Source: JAUIIK01 sp963709995 (lineage in GTDB: Bacteria; Chloroflexota; Chloroflexia; Thermomicrobiales; CFX8). Taken from it: a DNA stretch of 64,000 bases. The notes beneath the pieces were generated by a model. The model made no database searches. It was given only the letters and a program-made list of their open reading frames with translations, and was not told the origin of the DNA. The stretch's first letter is position 1. Each line of letters opens with the position of its first letter. Location of the stretch: positions 186,001-250,000 of the forward strand of contig CAVPYN010000002.1 in NCBI GenBank assembly GCA_963709995.1, given 5' to 3'. Both the position numbers and the translations under genes were made by a program. Of the stretch, positions 45,688-55,306 are shown piece after piece.

Positions 45688-45773
45688 TCACTGATGGGCT
45701 TCAGATTCGTAAAAAACCGAAGATCGTATGGGAACTCCAGTGTTCGACCTTCCCAGCTCGGTGTTTCGTGCCG

Positions 45774-46520
45774 CTAGACCACGTCGCGACGTAGCACCAA
45801 CAGGAGACCGATCGCAGCCGGAACCAGTGCCCAAGCGGCGACGGCAACGATGGCAGCGAGCACGCTGACGTCGCCACCGGCCCCAGACATGACGGTCGCC
45901 AGCGTGTTCGGCACCCACGACGACGCCCCACTCGCCATCTGAACGATCAGCGGGGGCGCGATGAAAAGTGCAAGTACCGTGCCGGTGACGGCACCGCCGA
46001 CGTTGCGAACAATGGCTCCTAAACCGGCGCCGAGCACGGCGCCAGCAGCCCCTGTGAATGACGCCGCTACAACGACTCGGACCACCCCGCCAACTGACAC
46101 CATGAATCCAAACTCGGTGGCAGGCAACGATAGCGCAATGGCGACAGCTGTAAGTGCAGTTCCGACCAAGCCGAGCACCGCTCCACCGATTGCGACTGCT
46201 GCAAACTGGGCGAGCACGGCCCGATGCCGGCGAGGTGACGCCAAGAAGGTCGGAATGACAGTCCCATCACCGTATTCCCGCGCGACGGCGATTGCGCCGA
46301 ACAAGCCAGCGACCATCAGTGCATTCGCAGCGAACGCCATCAGCGACTGCTGATCAGCTGCAGTAGAAATAAACGTCTTGCTGCCGTCAAAATCGGTGCC
46401 GAACATCACCGCGACCGCATTCATTGCCGCAATCACCACGAGCACTACCAGGAATGCCAATGGCATGCGTGTGCTGGTGAGCTTGCGGAGTTCAGCCCGA
46501 ACGAGGTGTGACCAAGTCAT
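45774..46520 (-). CDS. ABC-2 type exporter permease
   Basis: Membrane subunit with six hydrophobic segments over 248 aa. It begins MTWSHLVRAELRKLTSTRMPLAFLVVLVV, the ABC-2 opening with a cytoplasmic basic segment before helix 1. Its start lies 2 nt after the ATPase stop, so they form one transporter. No substrate can be read from the sequence. Small ABC-2 exporters of this type often export antibiotics, lipids or bacteriocins. Confidence 0.87.
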   Translation of the reverse strand: MTWSHLVRAELRKLTSTRMPLAFLVVLVVIAAMNAVAVMFGTDFDGSKTFISTAADQQSLMAFAANALMVAGLFGAIAVAREYGDGTVIPTFLASPRRHRAVLAQFAAVAIGGAVLGLVGTALTAVAIALSLPATEFGFMVSVGGVVRVVVAASFTGAAGAVLGAGLGAIVRNVGGAVTGTVLALFIAPPLIVQMASGASSWVPNTLATVMSGAGGDVSVLAAIVAVAAWALVPAAIGLLLVLRRDVV

Positions 46521-46522
46521 AG

Positions 46523-47491
46523 CTAGATAGTCTCCTCACTCCGGTCTGACGCCTCAGGCGAGGTCCATCCTAAGAAGAGCTCTTCGAGCGAGCCAGCATG
46601 AGGCGACAACTCATGAAGGATGATGCTGGCTTCAAAGGCCCGCTTGCCGATCTCCGCGATAGGCATCGCGCCCACGATCAGAGCGTCTGGTTCCCGCCGT
46701 TCCACATTGGCTCCAGCGGCTTCCAGCGCGTGAGTGAGTTGGTCAGGTGAGTCCGTCCGAACGAGTGTGGCTCCCTGCTGGAGTTCGCGTATCGAGCCCG
46801 TGGTAATGAGCCGACCTCCCGCGATGACAACGAGATCGTCGACAAGGTGTTCGACCTCGGATAGTAGATGGCTTGATACCAGCACGGTGTCACCCTTCGC
46901 TGCGCGCTCTTGCAGCAGCTTGCGCAATGTTCGAATGCCCTGTGGATCGAGACCATTGCCCGGTTCATCAAGTACTAAGATCGGCGGGTCACCCAACAAG
47001 GCGGCAGCAAGTGACAACCTCTGCTTCATACCAAGGGAGTAGGTCCCTACCCTCCGATCGGCTGCCTCGCCTGCTAAACCAGCCAGGACGAGCGCCTGTT
47101 CAATCCGGCTGTGAGCAATGCCAATCGCGTCGGCAAGGATGAAGAGGTGGTTACGTCCGCTACGCCCCGGGTGGAATGCATTTGAGTCCAGAATCGCACC
47201 GACGGTACCAGCCGGATTATCCAAGTCACGGTACAGTCGTTCACCAATCGTGGCGCGGCCGTGATCGGCTGATGCCAAACCCAACAGGATCTTCATCGTG
47301 GTCGACTTCCCCGACCCGTTAGGGCCGAGAAAGCCCGTAACCCGCCCCGGCTGTACTGTGAAGGACAGGTCGTCAACCACCGTGTTTGTACCGTAGCGTT
47401 TGGTGACACGGTCAAAGACAAGCGGATAGGCTTGACCAACTCGACGGGATGCAGGTGAGTCGTTGCTTCGCCGAGTGATGTCAATAGTCAT
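46523..47491 (-). CDS. ABC-2 type exporter ATPase
   Basis: ATP-binding subunit for the permease just downstream. Walker A is GFLGPNGSGKSTTMKILLGL, the signature YSLGMKQRLSLAAALLG, Walker B ILVLDEPGNGLDPQG and the H-loop VSSHLLSEVEHL. A C-terminal extension of about 90 residues (GGRLITTGSIREL onward) is usual for DrrA/CcmA-like drug and lipid exporters. 322 aa. The signature LGMKQR is a common variant. Confidence 0.93.
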   Translation of the reverse strand: MTIDITRRSNDSPASRRVGQAYPLVFDRVTKRYGTNTVVDDLSFTVQPGRVTGFLGPNGSGKSTTMKILLGLASADHGRATIGERLYRDLDNPAGTVGAILDSNAFHPGRSGRNHLFILADAIGIAHSRIEQALVLAGLAGEAADRRVGTYSLGMKQRLSLAAALLGDPPILVLDEPGNGLDPQGIRTLRKLLQERAAKGDTVLVSSHLLSEVEHLVDDLVVIAGGRLITTGSIRELQQGATLVRTDSPDQLTHALEAAGANVERREPDALIVGAMPIAEIGKRAFEASIILHELSPHAGSLEELFLGWTSPEASDRSEETI

Positions 47492-47615
47492 CGGTACCCC
47501 TCACCCAATTGGAGCTAGCCCGTCGCCTAGCCTGTAGACAGAGCCTATCGAACGGCAGCGCTATACTAGCACACTAGTCGAGAATGACCATGGGCATCGT
47601 CCGAGTTCTCTTCCA

Positions 47616-47647
47616 CGCAACGAACTTGGCGGCCCAACTTCGTTGCG
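47616..47647 (-). terminator. Terminator downstream of the LLM oxidoreductase
   Basis: Hairpin with a 9-bp perfect outer stem (CGCAACGAA / TTCGTTGCG), one mismatch, then TTGG / CCAA and a 4-nt loop. It lies 36 nt past the LLM stop. No T run follows. Confidence 0.55.
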
Positions 47648-47682
47648 AGTTGAATCCCCAATCACCCCTTGCCGGAAAATCC

Positions 47683-48585
47683 TCACGACTGACGTGCAAT
47701 CTCCAATGCCGGAGCAACGCGCTGGATGCCATCAATCGAGTTCGGCTCTAACCACAACATCAGAGAATCGGCCCCGTGCTCGAAGAAGCTCTTGAGCTCG
47801 AGACCTATGCTGTTCAGATCTCCTTCGACCGTATATCCGTCCCACCAGAGCGAATCGGAACCACCCGGCGCGCGGACCACGACTTCCGCCATCCTGTCGA
47901 TTGTCCTGGGATCCCGGCCGTTCCGCGCACATGCCTCGTCCAGGCGTTCCTTCATCTCCATAAAACCGGCGAGAGTTCCACCAGTCGCCGGCAGAGAACC
48001 CGTCCAAATGTCGGCATGGCGGGCAGTCAGTTCAAGCATACGCGGACCACCAAGGCTCCCGATCAGGATCGGACTACCGGTGGGGCTCGGTCCCCGTGGC
48101 GCAAATGTTATGTCACCTACGTCATAGTATTCGCCATTGAATCCTTCGAGTTGACCTGACTTCACGAGTTGGCGGATGATCTGAACGGCTTCCTCGAACC
48201 GGCTCACCAGCTTGTCCGTTGGATAGCCGAACTCACGATGCTCCGTGTTCGAATCCCCAGCCCCTAAGCCCAGGACCAGCCGACCCTTGCTAATCTCATC
48301 GAGCGTGTCGGCCATGCGGGCCAGCAGCGCCGGGTTCCGGTACCCTGTACAAGTTACATAGGACACGATCTGGATACGGCTCGTGGTTGCAGCGAGAGCG
48401 CTCATGACCGTCCAGCACTCCCAATGGTGGAACAGGAGATGATCGAGCACACCGACGAAATCGTAACCAAGGCGTTCTGCCTCGTTCGTCATCGCCTCCA
48501 GGTCGTCATATCTCGCGCTTGCGCCACCCATCATCTGCTGGCCGCCGACAGGCAAGAAGATTCCGATTTCACGACGTCTGTTCAA
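47683..48585 (-). CDS. LLM-class flavin-dependent oxidoreductase (probably F420 or FMN)
   Basis: Luciferase-like TIM-barrel monooxygenase or reductase. It begins EIGIFLPVGG and has YDFVGVLDHLLFHHWECWTVMSALAATTSRIQI, KGRLVLGLGAGDSNTEHREFG and the phosphate-binding region SPTGSPILIGSLGGPRMLELTARHADIW. These fit the F420-dependent branch, but the cofactor is not certain. 300 aa. It is divergent from the GYD-domain gene. Such enzymes act on many small organics in heterotrophs. Confidence 0.86.
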   Translation of the reverse strand: MNRRREIGIFLPVGGQQMMGGASARYDDLEAMTNEAERLGYDFVGVLDHLLFHHWECWTVMSALAATTSRIQIVSYVTCTGYRNPALLARMADTLDEISKGRLVLGLGAGDSNTEHREFGYPTDKLVSRFEEAVQIIRQLVKSGQLEGFNGEYYDVGDITFAPRGPSPTGSPILIGSLGGPRMLELTARHADIWTGSLPATGGTLAGFMEMKERLDEACARNGRDPRTIDRMAEVVVRAPGGSDSLWWDGYTVEGDLNSIGLELKSFFEHGADSLMLWLEPNSIDGIQRVAPALEIARQS

Positions 48586-48764
48586 ACTGATCCTGACTTT
48601 CTAGAATCTGCATCCCGGTTCCCGAGCTAATCATGCTCGGCTCAATCCGGGACCGCGCCATCGTTACTGCCTCGTCGCCTGCATATGTTTCGTGCTATCG
48701 CGGGGTACTATCATGCGCACACGAGATGTGCGGCACTCAACATTCGGGTTATTGGAGCATACGC

Positions 48765-49058
48765 ATGCCAACTTATGTCGGACTCTTCAACTTCACCGAT
48801 GCGGGCCTTCGATCGGTGCGCGAATCACCAGCACGGACGCTTGAAGTTGTGCACTGGCTGGAGGACCAGGGCTTCTCCGTGCACGGCGTCTACTACACGA
48901 TGGGCCAATACGACCTTGTCGCAATCATCGAAGCGCCAGACGACGAATCCCAACTGAGAGCTGTCCTGGCTCTAAATCAACAGGGATTCTTCAGAACATC
49001 AACACTTAAAGCCTACTCGCTCGACGAATTCGCGGATATTGTCGCAAACCTTCCGTAG
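48765..49058 (+). CDS. GYD-domain protein
   Basis: Small ferredoxin-like fold of the GYD family (unknown function). It begins MPTYVGLFNFTDAGLRSVRE and contains GFSVHGVYYTMGQYDLVAIIEAPDDE, with the G-Q/x-YD segment that names the family. I start at ATG 48765, 8 nt after GGAG. The frame is open upstream to 48633 without similarity. 97 aa. It lies 11 nt before the antiporter gene, so the two are probably co-transcribed. Confidence 0.85.
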   Translation: MPTYVGLFNFTDAGLRSVRESPARTLEVVHWLEDQGFSVHGVYYTMGQYDLVAIIEAPDDESQLRAVLALNQQGFFRTSTLKAYSLDEFADIVANLP

Positions 49059-49069
49059 AGCGAGGATCT

Positions 49070-50665
49070 ATGCCTGACATACTGACCGGAATCGGGCTGG
49101 TTGCTGTCGTATTGCTCATTTCGGCACTATCGTCGGGTCTCATTGAGCGCGCTCCCCTTTCATTTCCAATGATATTCATGGGCATCGGGGTTCTCGTGGG
49201 ACCGAAGGCCCTGGGCATCCTGACTATTGATGCCCATGACCCAACGCTCGAAGTCATCGGCATCGTAACCCTGTCACTGGTGCTCTTTCTCGATGCGCTC
49301 AACCTGCGCCTGGAGGAATTCGGCAGTGAATGGATGCTTCCCGTCCTTGCCCTCGGTCCCGGCACAATTCTGACCGTCGCGATCACTTCGCTTGCAGCGG
49401 TGCTAGTCTTTGATCTCAGCTGGAGTGTCGCGCTGCTTGTCGGCGCGATCCTGGCATCGACGGACCCCGTGGTGCTTCGCGAAATCGTCCGCGACCATCG
49501 GGTGCCGGGTTCGGTGCGACGCGCATTAACTGCCGAAGCCGGCACGAACGACCTGGTCGTTCTTCCAGCTGTGCTGATTCTTGCAGCCATTGTTGCTGGC
49601 TCCACCGGCGGCGCCTCAGACTGGATCGACTTCCTGGCCCGGCTGCTAATCCTTAGCCCACTAGTGGGCGCAGTCGTCGGCATAGCAGGCGCCGCGGCTA
49701 TGTCGTTCGTAGATCACCGCCACGGTATTCGAACCGAATACCAGGCACTCTTTGGCATCGGGCTCGTTCTCGCCTCGTATGGGGCGGCCGATTGGCTTGG
49801 CGGTGACGGATTTCTGGCCGCGTTTGCCGCCGGATTCGCCGTCAGCTACATGAACATGGACCTCTGCGACTGCTTTCTTGAGTATGGTGAGGTCACAGCC
49901 GAGATGGCCATGCTGCTCGCATTTGTGCTCTTTGGCGCAGTGGTGTCGGACCTCGTTGGAACGCTTGAACTAGCCTCCGCACTACTCTTCGCGGGCGTCG
50001 TCCTACTTGTCGCTCGACCGTTCGCAATGTCGCTTGTGTTGAGCCGCGCGCGAATTTCCAACGTCGCGAAAGTGTTCATTTCCTGGTTCGGACCACGAGG
50101 ACTGAATTCGTTGTTACTTGCCCTGCTTGTCGTTCAGATGGGGCTGAATCAGGGAGAAGAGATCCTGGCAATCACCGGCGCTGTCGTCGGGATTTCGGTC
50201 GTTCTTCATGGCATGTCTGCTACACCAGCCGCAGCCTGGTACGGAAGTGTGTCTACATCAGAAGTGCTCGAAGAAGAACGACTGGGAACCGCGTCCGACT
50301 TCTTTACCGATGCCGCCGAGGATTCACCGTTGATGACCATTGATGAGCTACATGAATTGCTGCGCAGCCACGCTCCTCCAATCGTCCTCGATGTGCGGAC
50401 TCGTTCTCAGTATCTGGTTGACAACGGGATGATCCCCGGTAGTGTCAGGGTAGAATCGGGCGACATCGTGGACTGGATACGTGAACAGCAGCGAAAGCAA
50501 ATGGTGGTCGCATACTGTACCTGACCACGCGAAGCAACGAGCGCCCGGGTGGCGCGGGAACTGCGAAGGGCTGGATTTGATGCGTTTGCTCTACAGGGAG
50601 GATATGAAGCCTGGGCTGGCAAATACGAGACGGCGCCCAGGACTCGCACGATTCCGGCGGGATAA
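49070..50665 (+). CDS. CPA1-type cation/proton antiporter with C-terminal rhodanese domain; in-frame TGA, probable selenocysteine
   Basis: About twelve membrane helices form a CPA1/NhaP-like antiporter, with key segments ILASTDPVVLREIV, LTAEAGTNDLVVLP and WFGPRGLNSLLLALL. From about residue 420 a cytoplasmic rhodanese domain begins (DVRTRSQYLVDNGMIPGSVRV). It reaches VVAYCT and then TGA at 50522-50524 (codon 485). The same frame continues without disruption as PREATSARVARELRRAGFDA and a normal rhodanese ending GGYEAWAGKYE, to TAA at 50663. The usual motif is YCxCP-E-xSA, so the TGA replaces the second Cys. A GCGCC/GGCGC hairpin with loop CGGGT begins 16 nt after the TGA, fitting bacterial SECIS rules. 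If not read through, the product stops at 484 aa without an active site. capA starts 16 nt later. Confidence 0.85.
50541..50555 (+). promoter_or_regulatory. Candidate bacterial SECIS hairpin
   Basis: Stem GCGCC (50541-50545) and GGCGC (50551-50555) with loop CGGGT. The loop starts 22 nt after the last base of the in-frame TGA and has G at its second position. Outer GCA/TGC pairing with internal loops may extend it. Distance and loop fit the known bSECIS pattern; the stem is short. Confidence 0.6.
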
Positions 50666-50681
50666 CGGTCGGGATTGAGGG

Positions 50682-51992
50682 ATGAACAACACGTTCCGGA
50701 TGGCGCTAAGCGGTGACAGCATCATTCAACGACGGTACGTCCATCTGGTGGATCCCGGTGCTCAGGGAGTCATTGACCTGATTCGCGGAGCGGATGTAGC
50801 GTTGACGAATCTGGAAGTACTGCCGAACGATTTCGAGGGTTTCCCTTCCGAAGAGTCTGGCGGCACTCACTTCGGCGCGCCGCGCTGGACTCTCGACGAG
50901 CTTATCTCTCTCGGTTTCGATCTCTTCGCTTGTGCGACCAATCATTCTCTGGACTATGGCGTCCATGGCCTCGACGCAACTATTCGGACACTCAAAGAGC
51001 GCCAGGTCGCGTATGCCGGGATCGGAAGCAATCTCGCAGAGTCCCGCATGCCAGCGTACTTTGACCACACTTCAGGCTCGGTGGCGCTTCTATCCTGTTG
51101 CAGCACCTTCAGCAAAGGACAGCCTGCCGGTCCATCACGCCCAGATTTCCGGGGCAGGCCCGGGCTCAATCCACTGCGCTTCCGGCGAGTCTATGAGCTT
51201 CCGGCAGATCAACTCTCCCAGCTCAAGACGATCAGCGAAGACCTCGGTATCGAATCATATCGCCGCATGCGGGTGGAGATGGGATTTGCGCGGGAGCCCG
51301 AGGATGACCGTGTCTTCCCTTTCCTGGGCGCTGAGTTTCGGGCCGGCCCGTCGGCCACCCAGCGGACGATGCTTGACGAGGAAGACCTGGAGGATCATTT
51401 GCGTTGGGTGGGCGAGGCGTGCGCTCGATCCGACCACTTGATCGTCAGTCTCCACACGCATGAACAAGGCATGACGCCGCTCGATCCGCCGTCTTTCGTA
51501 ATCGACTTCGCACACCAGGTCATCGACGCTGGGGCCGACATAGTCGTCATGCATGGCCCGCACCAGATTCGCGGCATCGAGATCTATTCTGGGAAACCGA
51601 TCTTCTACAGCCTTGGAAACCTGTTCGGACAGAACGAGCTTACCTATGTGTTGCCAGCGGATACCTACGTGCGGTTCGGCGCGGATCCCGACGACCTACC
51701 GAGCGCTGCTTTCGAGGCCAGGAGCAATCACGGAACGGGAAGCTTTCCCGCCTACACGCAATACTGGGAGTCGTTCGTTCCAATCTGTACGTTCGAGAAC
51801 GGACTTCTCTCCAAGATTGAATGCGTGCCGATCGATCTGGGCTACGGCGAACCCGTGCATCGTCGAGGGCGGCCACGTATCGCCCCTGGCACCCACGGGC
51901 GATCAATCTTGAGTCGGCTAAGCGACCTCAGTGCAGTGTTTGGCACGGTCATCTCTTTGGAAGATGACTGTGCGAAGGTGCGCCTACCATGA
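50682..51992 (+). CDS. CapA-family (PGA capsule synthesis type) metallophosphatase-like protein
   Basis: CapA/PgsA-fold protein. It has LSGDSIIQR at the N-terminus, ALTNLEVLPND, FDLFACATNHSLDYG (the N-H-x-D-G box), LIVSLHTHEQG, VVMHGPHQIRGIEIYSGKPIFYSLGNLF (C-terminal metal motifs). No signal peptide or membrane anchor is seen, unlike true capsule CapA, so it may act inside the cell. It starts at ATG 50682 behind GAGGG, 16 nt after the antiporter-rhodanese stop and likely in the same operon. Confidence 0.85.
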   Translation: MNNTFRMALSGDSIIQRRYVHLVDPGAQGVIDLIRGADVALTNLEVLPNDFEGFPSEESGGTHFGAPRWTLDELISLGFDLFACATNHSLDYGVHGLDATIRTLKERQVAYAGIGSNLAESRMPAYFDHTSGSVALLSCCSTFSKGQPAGPSRPDFRGRPGLNPLRFRRVYELPADQLSQLKTISEDLGIESYRRMRVEMGFAREPEDDRVFPFLGAEFRAGPSATQRTMLDEEDLEDHLRWVGEACARSDHLIVSLHTHEQGMTPLDPPSFVIDFAHQVIDAGADIVVMHGPHQIRGIEIYSGKPIFYSLGNLFGQNELTYVLPADTYVRFGADPDDLPSAAFEARSNHGTGSFPAYTQYWESFVPICTFENGLLSKIECVPIDLGYGEPVHRRGRPRIAPGTHGRSILSRLSDLSAVFGTVISLEDDCAKVRLP

Positions 51993-52050
51993 ATCACGTC
52001 AACCGCAACGCGAACTGCCGAGCCTGCCAGCCAAGACGTGAGGGGCGGAT

Positions 52051-53328
52051 GTGATTCGACATCGACCGGGGGCTGCCGGTCGTTCCAGCCGCTTCGCCAG
52101 ACTCGCGAGCGGATTCGAGTCACTGCGGCTTCCCCAGTACCGCCTACTCTGGTTTGGCATGCTGTTTTCGATTGGCGCCATGCAAATTGACCTGGTTGCT
52201 CGGGCGTGGCTGGCGTACGATTTGACCGGATCGGGTCTTACCCTCGGGCTTGTTACTGCAGCGCGGGGCCTCCCGCAACTCATTCTCGCCCCATTCGGAG
52301 GGGTTGCGGCAGACCGTTTTGACAAGCGGCGCCTGCTCGTGTATTCCCAGAGCGGCGTCTTTATCCTGGCCACGGTCAACGCGGTGCTGGTGATAACCGG
52401 AGCCATTCAGATCTGGCAACTGGTCGTGCTCGGTCTTCTTCAAGGGTTCACAACTCCCTTCACCATGCCTACCCGGACCGCGCTCATTCCGGATCTCGTT
52501 CCGGAGGACCAGATTTCCAACGCACTGGCGCTCGAATCCACCGGAAGAAACATCAATCGGATCGTTGCGCCAGCAATCGCCGGACTGCTTCTAGCGGTGA
52601 ATCCGGGACTTGCATTCCTTGCCATCGCGATCGTGTACGGTGCAGCTGTTGCAACCCTCTATGGATTGCCGAGAGGTTTGAGGGGTGCCGAAACCAAGAA
52701 AGGGGCATTTGGGGACGTCGCCGATGGTTTTCGATACATCTTCTCGAATCGGGCTCTGTTCGCGCTCATCACCCTCGCGTTCATTCCGATCCTCCTGGGA
52801 ATGCCGTTTCAGTCGCTGCTGCCGATTTTCCAGAAGAATGTCCTGGAAGTCAGCGAAAGCCGGCTTGGATTCATGTATACCGCCATCGGTATCGGCGCGA
52901 TTGTCGGATCGGTTGCCGTTGCCTACCTGTCGAAGTCACCAATGATGGGCCGGCTTCAGATGGCAAGTGGAGTTGCATTTGGGGTGTTTCTGGCACTGTT
53001 CGCGTTTTCCGACTCGTACGCTCTATCTATGGCGCTGCTGGTGCTCGTCGGATTCTTCAGCACCGGCTACCTCACTCTTAATCGCATGATGGTAGCAATG
53101 CTCACCGATCGCGCCGTCTTTGGAAGGGTCATGGCGATTTACGGCATGACCTGGTCGCTCATGCCGATTGCACTCCTACCAATCGGGGCGCTCGTCGATG
53201 CATTTGGGGTTCAAACTGTTGTCGCGGTATCAGGACTATCCGTGGCAACGATAATCGGTGTATCAGCGATCACGTTCAGTGGCTACCTGATGGCTGGCCC
53301 TGCTGTGACACCGGTGCAAGGGGATTAG
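52051..53328 (+). CDS. MFS transporter (enterobactin-exporter/EntS-like)
   Basis: Twelve-helix major facilitator. The A motif-like loop GGVAADRFDKRRLLVYS is present, and the N-terminus LPQYRLLWFGMLFSIGAMQIDLVARAWLAYDLTGSG is of the MFS_3 (EntS-like) type. The second half repeats the fold. It starts at GTG 52051, 6 nt after GAGGGG; 425 aa. It lies downstream of capA on the same strand with a 58-nt gap. Substrate unknown, presumed efflux. Confidence 0.88.
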   Translation: MIRHRPGAAGRSSRFARLASGFESLRLPQYRLLWFGMLFSIGAMQIDLVARAWLAYDLTGSGLTLGLVTAARGLPQLILAPFGGVAADRFDKRRLLVYSQSGVFILATVNAVLVITGAIQIWQLVVLGLLQGFTTPFTMPTRTALIPDLVPEDQISNALALESTGRNINRIVAPAIAGLLLAVNPGLAFLAIAIVYGAAVATLYGLPRGLRGAETKKGAFGDVADGFRYIFSNRALFALITLAFIPILLGMPFQSLLPIFQKNVLEVSESRLGFMYTAIGIGAIVGSVAVAYLSKSPMMGRLQMASGVAFGVFLALFAFSDSYALSMALLVLVGFFSTGYLTLNRMMVAMLTDRAVFGRVMAIYGMTWSLMPIALLPIGALVDAFGVQTVVAVSGLSVATIIGVSAITFSGYLMAGPAVTPVQGD

Positions 53329-53542
53329 GATTCCGCCCGCCGAATCTGCGTTCAGCTGAGCCATGAGAATGTACGCAATTCGGCTCGACGACTGCAGTCG
53401 ACCAGAACGAGAACCCTCCACATGGCATCCTTGCAATCGGCGGTTTCGATAGTTGATCGATGTTCCATAGAACTGAAAACGCCGATCGTTGTCGCCGACT
53501 TACGCTCGCCAATATCCGGCCCGCAAACGGAAAAGAACTCTC

Positions 53543-54122
53543 GTGAATGAGTTCGAAGACACGATTGAAGACCAGGATCGACCTCCTCCCTGGTTTTCGA
53601 ACACCGAAGACGCCACCTCCGAACCGCCGAGTACTAGCGGTCCCAGCCGCGGGCTCGTCACGGTCATGGCCGCGCTCGTCGTTGGCGTCCTACTGCTGAT
53701 CCCAGTTCTGCAGTCCGCCCTCCTCGAGCGAAGGAATAACGATCTCCCTGATGATGCCGTTGAAAGGGTCGCTGTACAGTTCGCGTCGGCAGTGCTGTTC
53801 GCGAGGTCCACCGGACAGGCCCTGCTACTCGCCTCCAGTGCCGCTCGGGACGACATCGAAGACGTCGTCGCATACTTCGATTCCGGACGCATCGATTTCT
53901 GGGCAATCGAGAATCCAGGTCGGAGCCGTGCCTTGTCCGAGTAGCGCTAGATCGGGACAGGTCTTCTGCTACGAAGCACGGCTCTACGATCCAAGAACCG
54001 GAGCAAGCGCGCCAATACTCTTCGGCATCTCCAGCAGGTTCGATAAGCCGAAAGTCGTGTTTGCCCGGATCAACGAACTGATCGCCTTGCTGGACATGAC
54101 TAAACGGTCGCAAGAACGATAA
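53543..54122 (+). pseudogene. Frameshifted single-span membrane protein, unknown function
   Basis: The first frame, from GTG 53543, encodes an acidic Pro-rich N-terminus, a membrane helix (LVTVMAALVVGVLLLIPVLQSALL) and an extracytoplasmic helical region up to RIDFWAIENP, then stops at TAG 53942-53944. A second frame overlapping from about 53915 continues sensibly (GQVFCYEARLYDPRTGASAP, then ILFGISSRFDKPKVVFARINEL) to 54122. One extra base between about 53910 and 53940 would restore one protein of about 190 aa. No family recognised. Confidence 0.5.
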
Positions 54123-55098
54123 TCATGAGTACAGCAACTATTGCGACCCCGACGAGACCGGCAAGAGCGAGCACTCTGAGCTGTTCGAGTGCCTCAATCT
54201 CCCGTGGATCTTCGTAATCCATAGTGTCGATCGTCTCCTGGAGAGTCATAACGGACGCCTCCAGGCTCGCCCCCGATCGCGACGTCCCATCGGAGAGGGC
54301 ATCAAACCTCGCGTCGAGGTTCGAGAGGGCCTCCTTTAGTTCGACGAGTGAGCTCATCGATTGTCTGGCGCCGGAGAGCTCACTGCGAATAGACTCGATT
54401 TGTGAGCCTATGAGTGCCACTCCTGGATCATTTTGCGATCCCGCGGAGAATTCGGCGCGGACTTCGGCGAGCATCGTTTCAATACGCCCGATCCCAGCGA
54501 TCGTCTCCGCCTGCAACGCCCGCGTGCGGGCCTCCAGTTCATCGAATCTGCCCCTTGCTTCGGTGAGTGTCGTAAAACGATCCCCGCGTTCGCCCGTCTC
54601 GACCCAGGTAAGGATGTCCTCCAGGAGGCGAACCGAAGCCTGAAAATCTCGGGACACCTGATGGAAGCTGTCCAGGTACCGGTTCTGATCCCAGGCGTAG
54701 GCTGCCGCGACGAGTATGGCTCCGATTCTAAAGAACGCTGGCACCGGTCCCTCATCGCCAGGCTTGTTGACCTGGCGTTCGACGATCGTAATCAGCTCTC
54801 GAAACTCTGCTGGTGAAACGAACGAAGTGTCGCTCGGTTCGTCCTCGTCCTTTTCACGGTCGACGAGCAGCGCGTCCATGCGCTGCGAATCATGAATCGC
54901 GCGCATGAGCAATCGGCGATCATATGGACGCAGCGACAACTCGACACAGCTCATGCCGATATTGCGTATGCGATCGTCGGGGGGCGTTGTTGAGTCCGGC
55001 GAGATTTTGCCGTGCGAGACGAGGAAATCCCTTATCTTATCGACTTCGCCTGCGCCGGCAATTTCCAATGTCTGTTCCACGGTGGTCTCCCTCGCCAT
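54100..55098 (-). CDS. Coiled-coil protein with C-terminal membrane anchor, unknown function
   Basis: Not recognised. The N-terminal about 150 residues are mixed helical (DKIRDFLVSHGKIS, CVELSLRPYDRRLLMRAI). Long coiled coils follow at about 185-290 (RIETMLAEVRAEFSAG, IESIRSELSGARQSMSSLVELKEALSNLDARFDAL). One hydrophobic helix lies at the very C-terminus (LAGLVGVAIVAVLMIIVLATV). The layout is that of a tail-anchored scaffold. I prefer ATG 55098, 6 nt after GGGG, over GTG 55110. Its end overlaps the frameshifted membrane gene by 23 nt. Confidence 0.65.
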   Translation of the reverse strand: MARETTVEQTLEIAGAGEVDKIRDFLVSHGKISPDSTTPPDDRIRNIGMSCVELSLRPYDRRLLMRAIHDSQRMDALLVDREKDEDEPSDTSFVSPAEFRELITIVERQVNKPGDEGPVPAFFRIGAILVAAAYAWDQNRYLDSFHQVSRDFQASVRLLEDILTWVETGERGDRFTTLTEARGRFDELEARTRALQAETIAGIGRIETMLAEVRAEFSAGSQNDPGVALIGSQIESIRSELSGARQSMSSLVELKEALSNLDARFDALSDGTSRSGASLEASVMTLQETIDTMDYEDPREIEALEQLRVLALAGLVGVAIVAVLMIIVLATV

Positions 55099-55306
55099 GC
55101 GACGCCCCACTCAGTTGCAGCCGCCCAGAACCAGGAACAAACCAGTTCGACCCACCCAGAGTTCGATGAACGCGCTGCTACATTCGCAGGAACGAATCTA
55201 ATGAACTGCCATCCGGTTGAGGCATTGTTTGCGATTTGCAGGCACGTGTCAAGCGTTGGTCATAAGTTGAAGTGATTGCGTTCAGTAACGATCTCTATCT
55301 CGGGCG

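Noticed and set aside
45688..45690. TGA before the LLM-like remnant as selenocysteine
   Set aside because: Upstream codons in that frame are antisense shadow of the ABC permease end, so there is no continuous domain across the stop.
53942..53944. TAG of the unknown membrane protein as a recoded codon
   Set aside because: The same frame beyond it meets another stop two codons later and is not protein-like; a frameshift explains the data better.
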